From assembly GCA_965221725.1 (NCBI GenBank), contig OZ244909.1, forward strand, positions 2,914,001-2,978,000: 64,000 nucleotides of DNA, read 5' to 3'. Positions 18,041 to 27,600 of the stretch are shown one piece after another. Below the pieces are notes generated by a model that saw nothing but the letters and a program-made list of their open reading frames with translations, had not been told where the DNA came from and made no database searches. Origin of the DNA: HK1 sp965221725 (GTDB lineage Bacteria > Pseudomonadota > Gammaproteobacteria > HK1). The position numbers were made by a program, and so were the translations under genes. Numbering within the stretch: position 1 is the first letter of the stretch; each line of letters begins with the position of its first letter.

Positions 18041-18178
18041 CTCCGGGTCCGGCGGGCACCGCGCGGCCCGGCCCTGGGGGCTTCGTCGCTACGCTCCTCG
18101 CCCCCCAGGGCCGGCACCTCCATCCCAACCATCGAATCTCCCTGTGCTCTCACCGTCATTCACCTCCTCCGCCCTCAC

Positions 18179-18352
18179 TAGGGCGTGTTCACACTACCAG
18201 TCGCTCGCTGTCTATTTTGTCAATAATTTCATGTGCATACAGCCCATCATGGGAACTTTCGCAGTGTGCAGAGGGATGCGCCCGAAGCGCCGTAACTCCG
18301 TGGTTTCATGCTGAAATATTCGAGATATGGCCGGAAGTGTGAACACGCCCTA
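18179..18352. mobile_element. 170-bp MITE with perfect 15-bp inverted repeats and TA duplication
   Basis: Between the IS3 orfA leader and its left end, copy 1 contains 170 bp (18181-18350) that copy 2 lacks. The ends are perfect 15-bp inverted repeats (GGGCGTGTTCACACT and AGTGTGAACACGCCC) flanked by TA on both sides (18179-18180 and 18351-18352). The interior is AT-richer than the neighbourhood and has no gene. The TA duplication suggests mobilisation by an IS630/Tc1-mariner-type transposase. Confidence 0.85.
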
Positions 18353-18391
18353 ATTCCAAGGGTAGCCGGTGTCTCAACGATGTTGGCAGAG

Positions 18392-18628
18392 AGGGATCCG
18401 CCCGCGCTGCAGAACAAACGCAACCCGCCCGCTAAGTTCGTGGGGGGTGCGCGCGAGGGCTACGCGACTTCCACTGCCCGAATCGTCGTCGCGGCCGGCG
18501 AGCGCCAAGAGCAGCGAGACGAGAACCCTCGGCTCGGCCGAGTACGCGCTCAGGATCGCCCGGTCGGTTCGCCATCCCGATGGCGGGCGCAACGCTTCCA
18601 GGAGCGGCAGGGTCGGCAGGTGGTTCAT
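18392..18628 (-). pseudogene. 5' fragment of a phospholipase-D-like protein gene, cut by IS3
   Basis: The first 79 or so codons of a gene whose ATG (18628) overlaps the true TGA of the DUF6361 gene (ATGA). The sequence begins MNHLPTLPLLEALRPPSGWR and continues with a segment SLLLALAGRDDDSGSGSR. From memory this resembles the N-terminal region of PLD-like proteins encoded between DUF6361 and helicase genes; the catalytic HKD motifs would lie downstream and are absent. IS3 copy 1 replaces the rest. A possible last-codon remnant (SWKTLRAGLA then stop) sits at about 14848-14880 just before the helicase start. Confidence 0.6.
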
Positions 18629-19832
18629 TTGGTCTGGAGGTCGGTGAGCAGCCGGCGCACATTGGGCCAGCGGTAATGGAGTGGTTCGGCCTTCATGTGC
18701 TCCTCCGGGTTCCATTCGGCACGGTGCTGCCGTCCAGCTACGGTGTCGGGTAGCCGGGCGCGCAATCCCTTACGGTTGTGCTCGGCCTTGGAATAGGCTT
18801 CGGCCAGTACCGAAGGATCCGGATCGCCGACCTTGACCCAGTGCAGAGTTTCGGAAAGAACCCTAGATAGATCTTCGGGAGATTGGGAAGGAGATCGCTC
18901 AGTGCGTCCAGATCGATGTCACCGGCGTCATGGCCGTGGATCTCGATCATCTCTTCGAGGTGATCTTGATGGATCGTGCTCTTGGAGAGCCTGTCGCTCG
19001 TACGGGCGCGCTCGACGAGGGCGGCATAGACGCCGCGACCTATGGCAGCGAGCGCGGCGGCTTGCCGGGCAGTGACGAGGGCGGAGCGATCCTCGGGATC
19101 GGCGATGTCCGCGATCTCCGTGACCCAGAGATCGTCGGCTGCTGGACCGACCCCATTTTCGTCGGCCAAGCGGGCGAGCAGGGAGCGATTCGTTGTGTCC
19201 GGGCGACGAACCCCGAGCAACTGACTGCGAAGAAATTTCCGTTCATCTGGCGACAGTGCGAAGTCGAGTGGCTGACCGCGCACCAGGAGTTCCTCGGGCA
19301 CCGGCGGAAGCGACACAAAAGGTGGTGTCGCATCTTCGTCCAGTACTCCCCCATCATCGTCAGTGAGGCGCGATTTGAGACGCGCACTTCTCCGGGCGAG
19401 GCGGCGCAGCGTTTGAGTCCGGCTCGGCAAGGAGCCGTCCGAGTGTTGTCTGAGAATCCCCCAGGATCCCAAGGCGGTCCAGTACGCCATGGACGGTGGC
19501 TGGGCCGTCCGGCGGGGCCATACGCGCCCGCCGATAACTCCGTCGGGGTCGGGGCCGCCTTTCAGTTGCCCTGCGAGTTCGGTTTCGGCGTCAGATAACC
19601 TCCGGGCTATGTCGGTGGTGGCGGACGCGGTGACTTTCTCCATCAGCCAGGGCACGAAGAGGACGTATCGCAGTCGGGTATGAAGGACGGAGGTCCCAGG
19701 AAAGAAACGGTCGGCGAAGCCCTGATGGAGAGCGAGAAAGCCGACCTCGTCCCGTACGCCCTTGTCGTTCGAGGCAAGGGCCTCCTCGGCGCGGGCAACG
19801 GCTTCGCGCGAAAGCAGTACCCACCCGATCAT
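18625..19832 (-). pseudogene. DUF6361-family protein, single-base frameshift near its C-terminus
   Basis: The start MIGWVLLSREAVARAEEAL and the block VGFLALHQGFADRFFPGTS, then RLRYVLFVPWLMEKV, match the DUF6361 family, of unknown biochemistry and usually encoded beside a PLD-like protein and a helicase. The frame is intact for about 323 residues, to LPKIYLG. At a CCC run (18861-18863 on the plus strand) one base appears to be missing. Restoring it reads through VLSETLHWVKVGDPDPSVL and on to EPLHYRWPNVRRLLTDLQTK, stopping at 18625 and overlapping the next start. As sequenced, the protein ends at 18738 in unrelated residues. The start overlaps the stop of a 52-residue gene. Confidence 0.8.
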
Positions 19833-19987
19833 GATTGGTTTGCGCCAGCGTCCCGAAGTCGGGCTTCGACCTCCTCCATGATCTGCGGGACCGTCCTGTC
19901 GTCCAGCCCGCTGCTCAGGCCCTCCCGGACGGCGGCCCTCGGCGTCTGATGCCTTGCGCTCTGCTCCTGATCGAGTTCGTCTTCCAT
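19829..19987 (-). CDS. Small acidic protein (52 aa) coupled to the DUF6361 gene
   Basis: A 52-residue frame from the ATG at 19987, beginning MEDELDQEQSARHQT, with a helical segment VPQIMEEVEARLRDAG near the end. Its TGA overlaps the ATG of the DUF6361 gene (ATGA), which argues that it is real and co-translated. The composition resembles small antitoxin or accessory proteins, but no family is recognised. Longer in-frame starts would add Pro/Arg-rich residues that look like non-coding shadow. Confidence 0.5.
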   Translation of the reverse strand: MEDELDQEQSARHQTPRAAVREGLSSGLDDRTVPQIMEEVEARLRDAGANQS

Positions 19988-20042
19988 GACCCGCGTTGCT
20001 CCTGTCTTGCCAGCGGGGGCTCGGGGGGCGGGACGGGGCATG

Positions 20043-20260
20043 TCACTTGGACTTGGCGGGGGCGGCGGCCTTCCTGCTCGCGGTCTTGGGGCGGATGTGG
20101 ATTCCGCCGCCGGCGGTCTTGCGCACTTCGAAGCCACCGGATTTCGTGACCAGCGTGCTCAGATTGGGACAGCCGTAGGTGCGGGGATCGAAGTCCGGCA
20201 CCGCGCCCTGGATCCGGCTGCCCACCGTGCCGAGATGCGTCGGGGCGAATGGCATCTCGT
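20043..20260 (-). pseudogene. C-terminal LOTUS/OST-HTH fragment of a NYN-domain-type protein
   Basis: The last 65 or so codons of this minus-strand frame read PTHLGTVGSRIQGAVPDFDP, then RTYGCPNLSTLVTKSGGFEV, then a basic tail ending AAPAKSK. This is the pattern of the OST-HTH/LOTUS RNA-binding domain at the C-terminus of NYN (PIN-like nuclease) proteins. The N-terminal NYN domain is not present upstream, where the frame runs into unrelated sequence, so I treat it as a truncated gene. It lies 55 nt before the small gene of the DUF6361 operon on the same strand. Confidence 0.6.
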
Positions 20261-20600
20261 GTGCCTGGCATTGAACATCAAGCGGATGGCAGCGCCGGCG
20301 GCATGTTGACCCCAACGATGGGGGGGTCGCGGTGTTGGCTCGGCGCCGGTCGCACCCCCCCTGCAACGCGACCGATACGCCATTGAGCGGGACAGGTCCC
20401 GCGTTGCGGACCGGGGAAACCCCAACTCCCTGCGTTCGTGCCACCACCAACTCCTTCATGGACCAACGTCACTTGCCCGCCGCGAAAACTTCCGCAGCTC
20501 AGACTCCCGGAAATTTCCGGGCGGTGTCCAGCGTGGGGATCTTGCGAGGCTCTCCCGGGGCGGGTGGGCTGTCTGGCGAATGCTCCGGCAGAGCTTCCCT
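20261..20600. other. Non-coding stretch upstream of the LOTUS fragment
   Basis: These 340 nt have no supported gene. The frame of the LOTUS fragment stays open to 20459 but without recognisable homology. It marks the boundary between the accessory region and the chromosomal yggT-proC block. Confidence 0.4.
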
Positions 20601-21173
20601 TCAGCCCAGGGTCCCCGCGATCTGGCGCAGCGGCCCCACCACGAGGATGCCGACGAGCTGCAGCCCCACCATCACCAGGATCGGCGACAGGTCGAGCCCT
20701 CCGATCGGCGGGACGATACGTCGCGCCGGCCCGAGCAGTGGCTCGTTCAGGCTGTGGATCACGCCGAGCATCGGGTTGTGGGAGCCGGGGTTGATCCAGC
20801 TCATGACGACCTGGATCAGAATCGAGAACAGGAAGACGTAGATCGCAAGCTGCACGATCTCCGCCACCGCGAGCACGAGCAGGGCGACGACCGCGACGCC
20901 ATGGCCGAGCAGGCCCGCGATCAGCCACAGCTCCACGAATTGAAGGGCGACGAGGAGCACGACACAGGCGAGGTCGATGCCACCGACGGACGGGAGTATG
21001 CCCCGCATCGGCGCCAGCACCGGCTGGGTCGCCCGGACGATGAACTGCGACAGCGGGTTGTAGAAGTCCGCCCGCACCCACTGGAGCAGAAGCCGGACCA
21101 TGACGATGAAGATGTAGACCCCGAACAGGGTCTCGATCAGGAACGTGGCTGCATTTCCGACGTGTCCGCCCAT
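20601..21173 (-). CDS. yggT: YggT family integral membrane protein
   Basis: A 190-residue protein of two repeated YGGT domains, each with two hydrophobic helices around a conserved loop: ADFYNPLSQFIVRATQPVLA in the first and WINPGSHNPMLGVIHSLNEP in the second. It sits in the inner membrane. E. coli YggT has been linked to osmotic/K+ tolerance, but the molecular role is not settled. It lies 155 nt downstream of proC on the same strand, as in E. coli and many gammaproteobacteria. Confidence 0.92.
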   Translation of the reverse strand: MGGHVGNAATFLIETLFGVYIFIVMVRLLLQWVRADFYNPLSQFIVRATQPVLAPMRGILPSVGGIDLACVVLLVALQFVELWLIAGLLGHGVAVVALLVLAVAEIVQLAIYVFLFSILIQVVMSWINPGSHNPMLGVIHSLNEPLLGPARRIVPPIGGLDLSPILVMVGLQLVGILVVGPLRQIAGTLG

Positions 21174-21328
21174 GAGCCCGCTCGTTTCAGGCTACGGCCA
21201 CGGCTTCGGACCGAGGCCACGCACACGGTGTCCCGCCCCCGCGTCCGGGGAGGCGAACCGACCTTTGCGAGCGCTTGCTCACCTTCGCCGCTCCTGCGGA
21301 TGCCGGCTCGATCACCCCGCGCCCCCTC

Positions 21329-22153
21329 TCAATCCCCGAACGCGTTGCCGAGCTCGATCGACCGCTGGCGGGCGCCCCGGATGCCGTCCGCCACCACCTT
21401 GTCGATGCCGCCTTCGCGCATCGTGACCAGCGCGCGCTCAGTGGTGCCGCCCGGCGAGGTCACCCGTTCGCGCAGCACCGCGGGCGGCGCGTCGCCCTCG
21501 TTGGCGATGCGGGCGGCGCCGAGCGCGGTCTGCAGCGTGAGCCGCCGGGCCGCCTCCGCGCCGAGGCCCATCGCCTCGCCCGTCGTCTGCATGATCTCCA
21601 TGAGCAGGAAGTAGTAGGCGGGGCCGCTCCCCGAGAGCGCGGTCACCGCATCAAGCTGGGCCTCGTCGTCCACCCAGATCGTGATGCCCACCGCCTTCAG
21701 GATCGTCTCGGCGCGCTCGCGCTGGCCGGCGTCGACCTTCGCGTTGGCGAAGAGCGCGGTCGCGCCGCAGCCGACCAGCGCCGGCGTATTCGGCATGGTG
21801 CGCACGATCGCCATGCCCCCGCCCGCCCAGCGGTTGATGTCCTCCTCCCGCACCCCGGCCGCGATGGATACGAGGAGCGGTGCGTGCTCCCCGAGCGTCG
21901 GGGCGAGTTCCCGCACCACCGCGCCCATGATCTGCGGCTTGACCGCCAGCACCACCGTGGCGCAATGCGCTGCCACCTCGGCGTTGTCGGCGCCGGCCTG
22001 CACGCCGAACCGCTCCACGAGCGCGTCGAGCCTCGCAGTGTCCGGGTCCGAGACCCGGATCGAACCGGGGGGCGTCCCGTTCGCGACGAGCCCGCCGATG
22101 AGGCTGGTGGCCATGTTGCCGCCGCCGACGAATCCGATGTCCGAATCACTCAT
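21329..22153 (-). CDS. proC: Pyrroline-5-carboxylate reductase
   Basis: A 274-residue NAD(P)H-dependent enzyme that makes L-proline from pyrroline-5-carboxylate. The Rossmann motif IGFVGGGNMATSLIGGLV is at the N-terminus. The substrate-binding signature is ALSGSGPAYYFLLMEIM, and the C-terminal RERVTSPGGTTERAL is the PROSITE-type ProC pattern. The ATG at 22153 was chosen because the Rossmann strand starts five residues later; in-frame starts upstream would add Arg-rich residues without homology. Confidence 0.96.
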   Translation of the reverse strand: MSDSDIGFVGGGNMATSLIGGLVANGTPPGSIRVSDPDTARLDALVERFGVQAGADNAEVAAHCATVVLAVKPQIMGAVVRELAPTLGEHAPLLVSIAAGVREEDINRWAGGGMAIVRTMPNTPALVGCGATALFANAKVDAGQRERAETILKAVGITIWVDDEAQLDAVTALSGSGPAYYFLLMEIMQTTGEAMGLGAEAARRLTLQTALGAARIANEGDAPPAVLRERVTSPGGTTERALVTMREGGIDKVVADGIRGARQRSIELGNAFGD

Positions 22154-22613
22154 TCCCGCCACCGTGCTCTCCCGCCGATGCGCAGCGGGCATTATGGGCG
22201 ATTGATACGGAGCCGCAACCCGTACCCTGGCGAGGGGAGCTCTGGCCCGCATTTCTCACCCCGTCACGGCGGCGGACGCGGAGATGACTGCATTGGCTGC
22301 GTTGAATTGCGACATGGGGGCGGCCCGGGGGCTCGACGTACTGTCAAGTACGCCTGCGCGCCCGGACTCGCGTTCGCCTTGCCAATCCAGCCATCTCCAC
22401 GCCCTTGCTCGCAACCCTGGTGAGCAATGCGGGCTAGATCAACCGCGCGTCCGCAATTGCTGTGCACGCACCAACCTTCCGGGTCTGCATCGTTGAAATC
22501 GACTTCTTCCATGAGTGCGTGCGGTATCGGTCCCAACAGCCGTGAAATGGTGAAAATCCGGGTTGGTGCGCAAGGCAGGCGGCGGGTAACCCGGCGGGCG
22601 ATCCCCGGCCGGT
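22154..22613. other. Intergenic region between proC and the OLD-type gene
   Basis: These 460 nt have no gene I can support. Short frames occur on both strands but lack ribosome sites and homology. The proC promoter should lie near 22160-22260. Confidence 0.4.
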
Positions 22614-24359
22614 TCAGACCACGGCGGATGTCGCGCCGGCTGCGACGGCTGCGATGGCGTCGAGCTTCTCTCCGACCTCCGGGCCCAGTTTGTCCGGCGC
22701 CACATGCTCGGCCAGCTCGTAGAAGCTCTTCTTGGTCATGAGATCCTCCGGCAGGCCGAGCTTCCCGAAGTACGTGCGAAAGAGCGGGGCGAGGAAGTCG
22801 TCGCTCACCTTGGTGTCGGGGTCCCAGGGCGAGCCCCGTCCGAGCCGCTCCAGGGCCGATGCGACCTCGTCGATGGCCTCCCGCATCGCGCCCACCCGCC
22901 TCTCGACCTCCGAGTCGACGAACAGCGGCCCCGGAACATCGTCGGCGGCGCCCGCCGCCGCATACGACTCGAGCGTGGCCCGGGAACAGAGGTAGTTCTC
23001 GATCTCGCGTCGCTGCCAGACGAGGGACTCGACCGGGTGCAAGTCGGGCGGTGCTCTCTCCAGGCGATCGAACAGGGCGATGCCGCGCAGTGTCGGGATG
23101 GCCTCCCGCAGACCGTGAAAGTGGCGCTGGACCGCCCTTGGCTGATTGGCGACATAGTGAACGAAGGGACGCTCCAGAGCCCGGACCGCATCGTCGTGGC
23201 CGGTCCTGCGAGCGAGCGCCCGCAGCACCGCCAGGTCGGTCGATCCCTCCAGATAGAGCACCCAGCCCGTCTGCTCCGCCTGGTAGTACTGCTCGAATCC
23301 GATCTCGCGAAGCGCCTTTGATACCCGGCTCCCGCGGTCCCCTTCGGCAAGGCGGTGGGGTTGGCCTACAAACGCGATGACGAGGTCACTGTCCGCCGCT
23401 TCGTTGAGGAGCACTTCGGAGTGGCTGGCCGCGATGATCTGCCCACCGCTCTCGCGCGCGGTGTCCGAAATCAGGCGGTAGATCTGGCGCTGGCGGAGGA
23501 TCTCCAGATGCGCATCGGGCTCGTCCAGCAGGAGGATCGCACCGGGGTTCGCATAGAGATAGGCCAGGAGCAGCAGAGCCTGCTGAAGTCCGCGCCCCGC
23601 GGAGGAGAGATCGAGGGTCACCCCCCGTTCCTGATAGTGCATGGTGATCTCGCCACGCTCCGCAATGTAGCGGGGTGGCTGCAGCTTCGCGCCGAAGAGG
23701 CTGTCAATCAGCCCGACGAGCCTCTGCCAGTGCTCCAGATGGTTCTCCCGGACGCGGTAACAGAGGTTGCGCAGTACCTCCGCCGTGCGGGCTTCCCCGA
23801 TGCGGACGTTGACTGCCCCGTGATCGAGTCGGGTCTCGGTGGCCGCGAGCCCCGACATCGGCGGCAGGAAGGCGATCGTGGCTGCCCCCGCCTCGTCCGG
23901 AATAGGCATCCGCTCGGGGATCCTGCTCTCGGACCGCCGCAGCGGCCGACAGTAGAACGACTCCTCGTTCGCATAATCGAATTCGAGCCCGCACCGCCAG
24001 CTCCGATCCCCGGTTACTCCGTCGACGGTGATTTCGATACGCACGTTGGAGGTCTGCTGCCGGCCTCCGCTGCTGCTCACGTCGCGGACATGAAGTTCAC
24101 GCCACAGGAGATTGGCGTTCGGGATGGGTATCGCGACGAGATCCCGGCGGTTGACCGTCACGCCGGGGCGCTTCTCGGGCGTCGCCCGTCCGGAGCGCCG
24201 TTCGTTCCAGCGCTTGAGACCAATGTCCCAGAGGGCGAGCGCCTGCAGAGCCGAGGTCTTCCCGGAGTTGTTGGGCCCAACGAAGACGACCGGGCTGCCG
24301 AGCTCGATGTCGACCTCTGCGAAGCGTTTGAAATTGCGGGTGGTGAGCCTGGTCAGCAT
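22614..24359 (-). CDS. OLD-type ATPase with TOPRIM-like nuclease domain
   Basis: A 581-residue protein of the OLD/RecF-like AAA family. Walker A is FVGPNNSGKTS (about 26-36), the ABC-type signature region is LSSAGRGLQQALLLLAYL, and Walker B is AILLLDEPDAHLE, followed by the His-loop IIAASHSEV. The C-terminal part has TOPRIM-like marks LYLEGSTDLAVLRALA and IALFDRLE. OLD proteins are DNA nucleases; several act in phage defence (GajA of Gabija, AriA-like proteins). No GajB-type helicase or other partner adjoins it, so it is a solo OLD. The start is uncertain; the ATG at 24359 begins at the conserved MLTRLTTRNFKRF, and an in-frame ATG at 24440 is the alternative. Confidence 0.83.
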   Translation of the reverse strand: MLTRLTTRNFKRFAEVDIELGSPVVFVGPNNSGKTSALQALALWDIGLKRWNERRSGRATPEKRPGVTVNRRDLVAIPIPNANLLWRELHVRDVSSSGGRQQTSNVRIEITVDGVTGDRSWRCGLEFDYANEESFYCRPLRRSESRIPERMPIPDEAGAATIAFLPPMSGLAATETRLDHGAVNVRIGEARTAEVLRNLCYRVRENHLEHWQRLVGLIDSLFGAKLQPPRYIAERGEITMHYQERGVTLDLSSAGRGLQQALLLLAYLYANPGAILLLDEPDAHLEILRQRQIYRLISDTARESGGQIIAASHSEVLLNEAADSDLVIAFVGQPHRLAEGDRGSRVSKALREIGFEQYYQAEQTGWVLYLEGSTDLAVLRALARRTGHDDAVRALERPFVHYVANQPRAVQRHFHGLREAIPTLRGIALFDRLERAPPDLHPVESLVWQRREIENYLCSRATLESYAAAGAADDVPGPLFVDSEVERRVGAMREAIDEVASALERLGRGSPWDPDTKVSDDFLAPLFRTYFGKLGLPEDLMTKKSFYELAEHVAPDKLGPEVGEKLDAIAAVAAGATSAVV

Positions 24360-24626
24360 CGAAATGGCGTGCGTCGGGACGAGTCGTGCGGGGGGAAAGG
24401 CGGCCGGCGAGCGGTCCACCGAAGATGCGTCGCGCCTCATCGTGGGCGCCGCGAGTCACGGATGTCACCATGGGCGACATCCCCCGCCCCGCCTGATGCC
24501 ATCCAGCGTCGACGCAGGAGTCTACCGTACCGGCGCCCACCGTCGGGGTCGAGATGATGCGGCGTTGGTGGGGTCCCGAGCTATGATTGAAGCCGCTCAG
24601 CCAGGAAATGAGGCATTCGAAAACAC

Positions 24627-27600
24627 ATGGCCAGAGAGAGTTTTGGTGATCGGTTCCGAATCGGGATAGACGTCGGCGGCACGTTCACCGACTTCATCCT
24701 GGCCGACGAGACAGGTGGCCGGCTGCACCTGCACAAGTGCCTGACCACGCCCGAGGATCCGTCGATCGCCGCGTTGGCGGGGCTCGCCGACTTGCTGGCG
24801 GCGGCCGGCGTCGGCCTCGCGCAGGTCGGGCACATCGTGCACGGCACCACGCTGGTCACCAACGCCATCATCGAACGCCGCGGGGCGCGGATCGGGCTGC
24901 TGACCACCCGCGGCTTCCGGGACATCCTGGAGATGGGCACCGAGCAGCGCTACGACATCCACGACCTCTTCCTGACCTTCCCCGAACCGCTGGCGAGCCG
25001 GCGCGACCGCCGCGAGATCGCGGAGCGGGTGAGCCGCGACGGCGCCGTGCTGGAGGCAATCGATGCGGATGCGGTCCGCCGCGAAGTGCGCGACCTGGTG
25101 GACGACGGGGTGGAGGCGCTCGCGGTCTGCTTCCTGCACGCCTACCGCAATCCGGCCCACGAACAGTTGGTGCGCGATCTCGTCCGGTCCGAGTTCCCGG
25201 ACCTCCCGGTGTCGATATCGAGCGACGTGCACCCGCAGATCAACGAGTACGAGCGGTCCTCGACCACCGCCGCCAACGCCTGCGTGCAGCCGCTCATGTC
25301 GGCCTATGTCCGCCGGCTGGACCGGGCGCTGCGCGAACGGGGGTTTCGCGGGCGCTTCCACCTCATCCAGTCCTCCGGGGGGCTGACCGCCCCGGAGACC
25401 GCCGAGGCACTGCCGATCCGGTTTCTGGAGTCGGGGCCGGCGGGCGGCGCGCAGGCGAGCGCCCTCGCCGGGCGCGCCATCGGCCACACCGACCTGCTCG
25501 CCTTCGACATGGGCGGCACGACCGCGAAGGCGTCGCTCATCCAGGACGGCGAGCCGGACATCGCGCCCATGCTCGAGGCGGCGCGGGTGCGTCGGTTCAG
25601 GAAGGGGAGTGGCCTTCCGGTCCACGCGCCGGTGATCGACATGATGGAGATTGGCGCGGGCGGCGGGTCGATTGCCTGGGTGGATGACCTCGGCCTGCTG
25701 AAGGTCGGGCCGGAGAGCGCGGGCGCCGAGCCCGGCCCCGCCTGCTACGGCCAGGGCGGCGCCCGGCCGACGGTGACCGACGCGAACCTGCTGCTCGGCT
25801 ATCTCGACCCCGGCTACTTTCTGGGCGGCCGGATGGCGCTCGATCCCGCCGCCGCGGAGTCCGCGATGGAGAGGCTCGCCACCCGTCTCGGGCTCTCGGT
25901 CGCGGAGGCGGCGTGGGGCGTCTACGATCTTGTGAGCGAGAACATGGCGGGGGCGGCCCGCGTGCACATCGTGGAGAAGGGGCGCGACCCGCGCCGCTAC
26001 GCGATGGTGGCGATGGGCGGGGCGGGGCCGCTGCACGCCGCGCGCGTTGCCCGCAAGCTCGGCGTGCGTGAGGTGGTGGTGCCGCCCGCGTCCGGGGCAG
26101 CCTCCGCGCTCGGCTTCCTGGTCTCTCCCGTCGCCTACGAGCTTTCCCGCTCCGCGCCCATGCGGCTCGCGAATCCGGATTTCGCGGGCATCGGCGCGCT
26201 GCTTCGCGCGCTGGAGACCGAAGGCCGCGCCCACCTCGCGGCGGCCGGGGTGGAGGAGGGCGTCTCCGTGCAGCGTCTTGCGGACATGCGGCTCCGGGGC
26301 CAGATGCACCAGATCTCGGTTCCGCTTCCGGCCGAGCCTCTCTCGGCCGGTAACCTCCCCGCAGTGGTCGAGGCGTTCACCGCCGAGTACCAGCGCCGGT
26401 ACACGCACCTCTACGAGGGAGCCGAGATCGAGGTGCTGAACTGGCGGGTGGTGTGCACCGGCCCGACGCCCACGCTCTCCGCCCGGCTCGCGGGCATCGG
26501 CGCAGATGGCGATGCCGCTCGCAGTGACCACGCTGCCCGCGCTGCCCACAATGGCCGCACCGCACGCCATGACGGCGCCGAGAGCGCTGGCCACGCTGCC
26601 CGCAATGACCCTGCCGCCCGCGCTGCCCATGCCGCCGGCAATGACCACGGGGGCCGCAAGTACCCCGCCGAGGTCGTCGATCCCATCGATCCCGCCGAAG
26701 CCGGAAGCCTCGCCCTGAAGGGCCACCGCCGCGCCTGGGTGCCGGAGCGCGAAGCGTTCGTCGAAGTGCCGGTTCACGACCGCTACGCGATGCGTGCCGG
26801 GGCCGTGGTCGAGGGCCCCGCGATCGTCGAGGAACGCGAGGCCACCACCATCGTCCCGGATGCCTGCACGCTGACCGTGGACGAGTCACTGAACCTGCGT
26901 CTCTCCCTCGCCGAGGCGTCGCCGCCCCGGGTCATCGTCGGGGCGGACACCGCGCCGACGGAGGCCGTGGCCCGGATCGAGGCGGACCCCATCGGGCTCG
27001 AGATCCTGTGGAGCCGGATGATCAACATCGCCGAGGAATGCTGGCAGACCGTCATCCGCACCGCGTTCTCTCTCATCATCGGCGAGGCGCAGGACTTCGC
27101 GTGCGAGATCCTCGACGCCGAGGGCCGCCAGATCGTCCATTCGCCGCGCGCCATGCCGGTGTTCAACCTGACCCTGCCGATCGCGGTGAAGGCGATGATC
27201 GAGCGCCACCCGCCGCCCACCCTGGAACCCGGCGACGTGCTCGTCACGAACGACCCGTGGCTTTGCGCCGGACACCTCTTCGACATCGCAATCGCGGTGC
27301 CGGTGTTCCGCGCGGGCCGGGTGGTGGCGTTCTGCGGCGTGGTGGGTCACGTCACCGACATCGGCGGGACCAAGGACAGCCTCGCCGCGCGCGAGATCTA
27401 CGAGGAAGGGTTCCAGATTCCCCCCATGAAGCTCTTCCGCGCCGGCAAGCCCAACGAAGACCTCTTCACGCTGCTCGCGGAGAACGTCCGCCGTCCGGAC
27501 CAGGTGCTGGGGGACGTGCATGCGCTGGTCGCCGCCGGCCTCACCGGCGCCGAGCGGATCGGGGACTTCATGGAGGAGTATGGGATGCACGACCTGGAGG

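Larger units (their letters stand above)
16638..18391 (-). mobile_element. Complete IS3-family element (copy 1), carrying a MITE
   Basis: The element is bounded by imperfect inverted repeats: GGAACCTGTCAACGCC...TGAGACACCG at 16638-16665 and the complementary CGGTGTCTCAACG...GTTGGCAGAG at about 18367-18391. It contains orfA and orfB in intact, slightly overlapping frames. Compared with copy 2 (36243-37839), the leader between orfA and the left end contains a 170-bp MITE plus TA duplication. The insertion interrupts the PLD-like gene after about 79 codons. Confidence 0.88.

Noticed and set aside
16677..18314. Long plus-strand frames opposite the IS3 transposase genes
   Set aside because: They are complements of well-recognised orfA/orfB coding sequence in high-GC DNA; no independent homology or ribosome sites.
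22614..24359. Gabija (GajA) assignment for the OLD-type gene
   Set aside because: No GajB-type UvrD helicase adjoins it; neighbours are proC and the hydantoinase operon.
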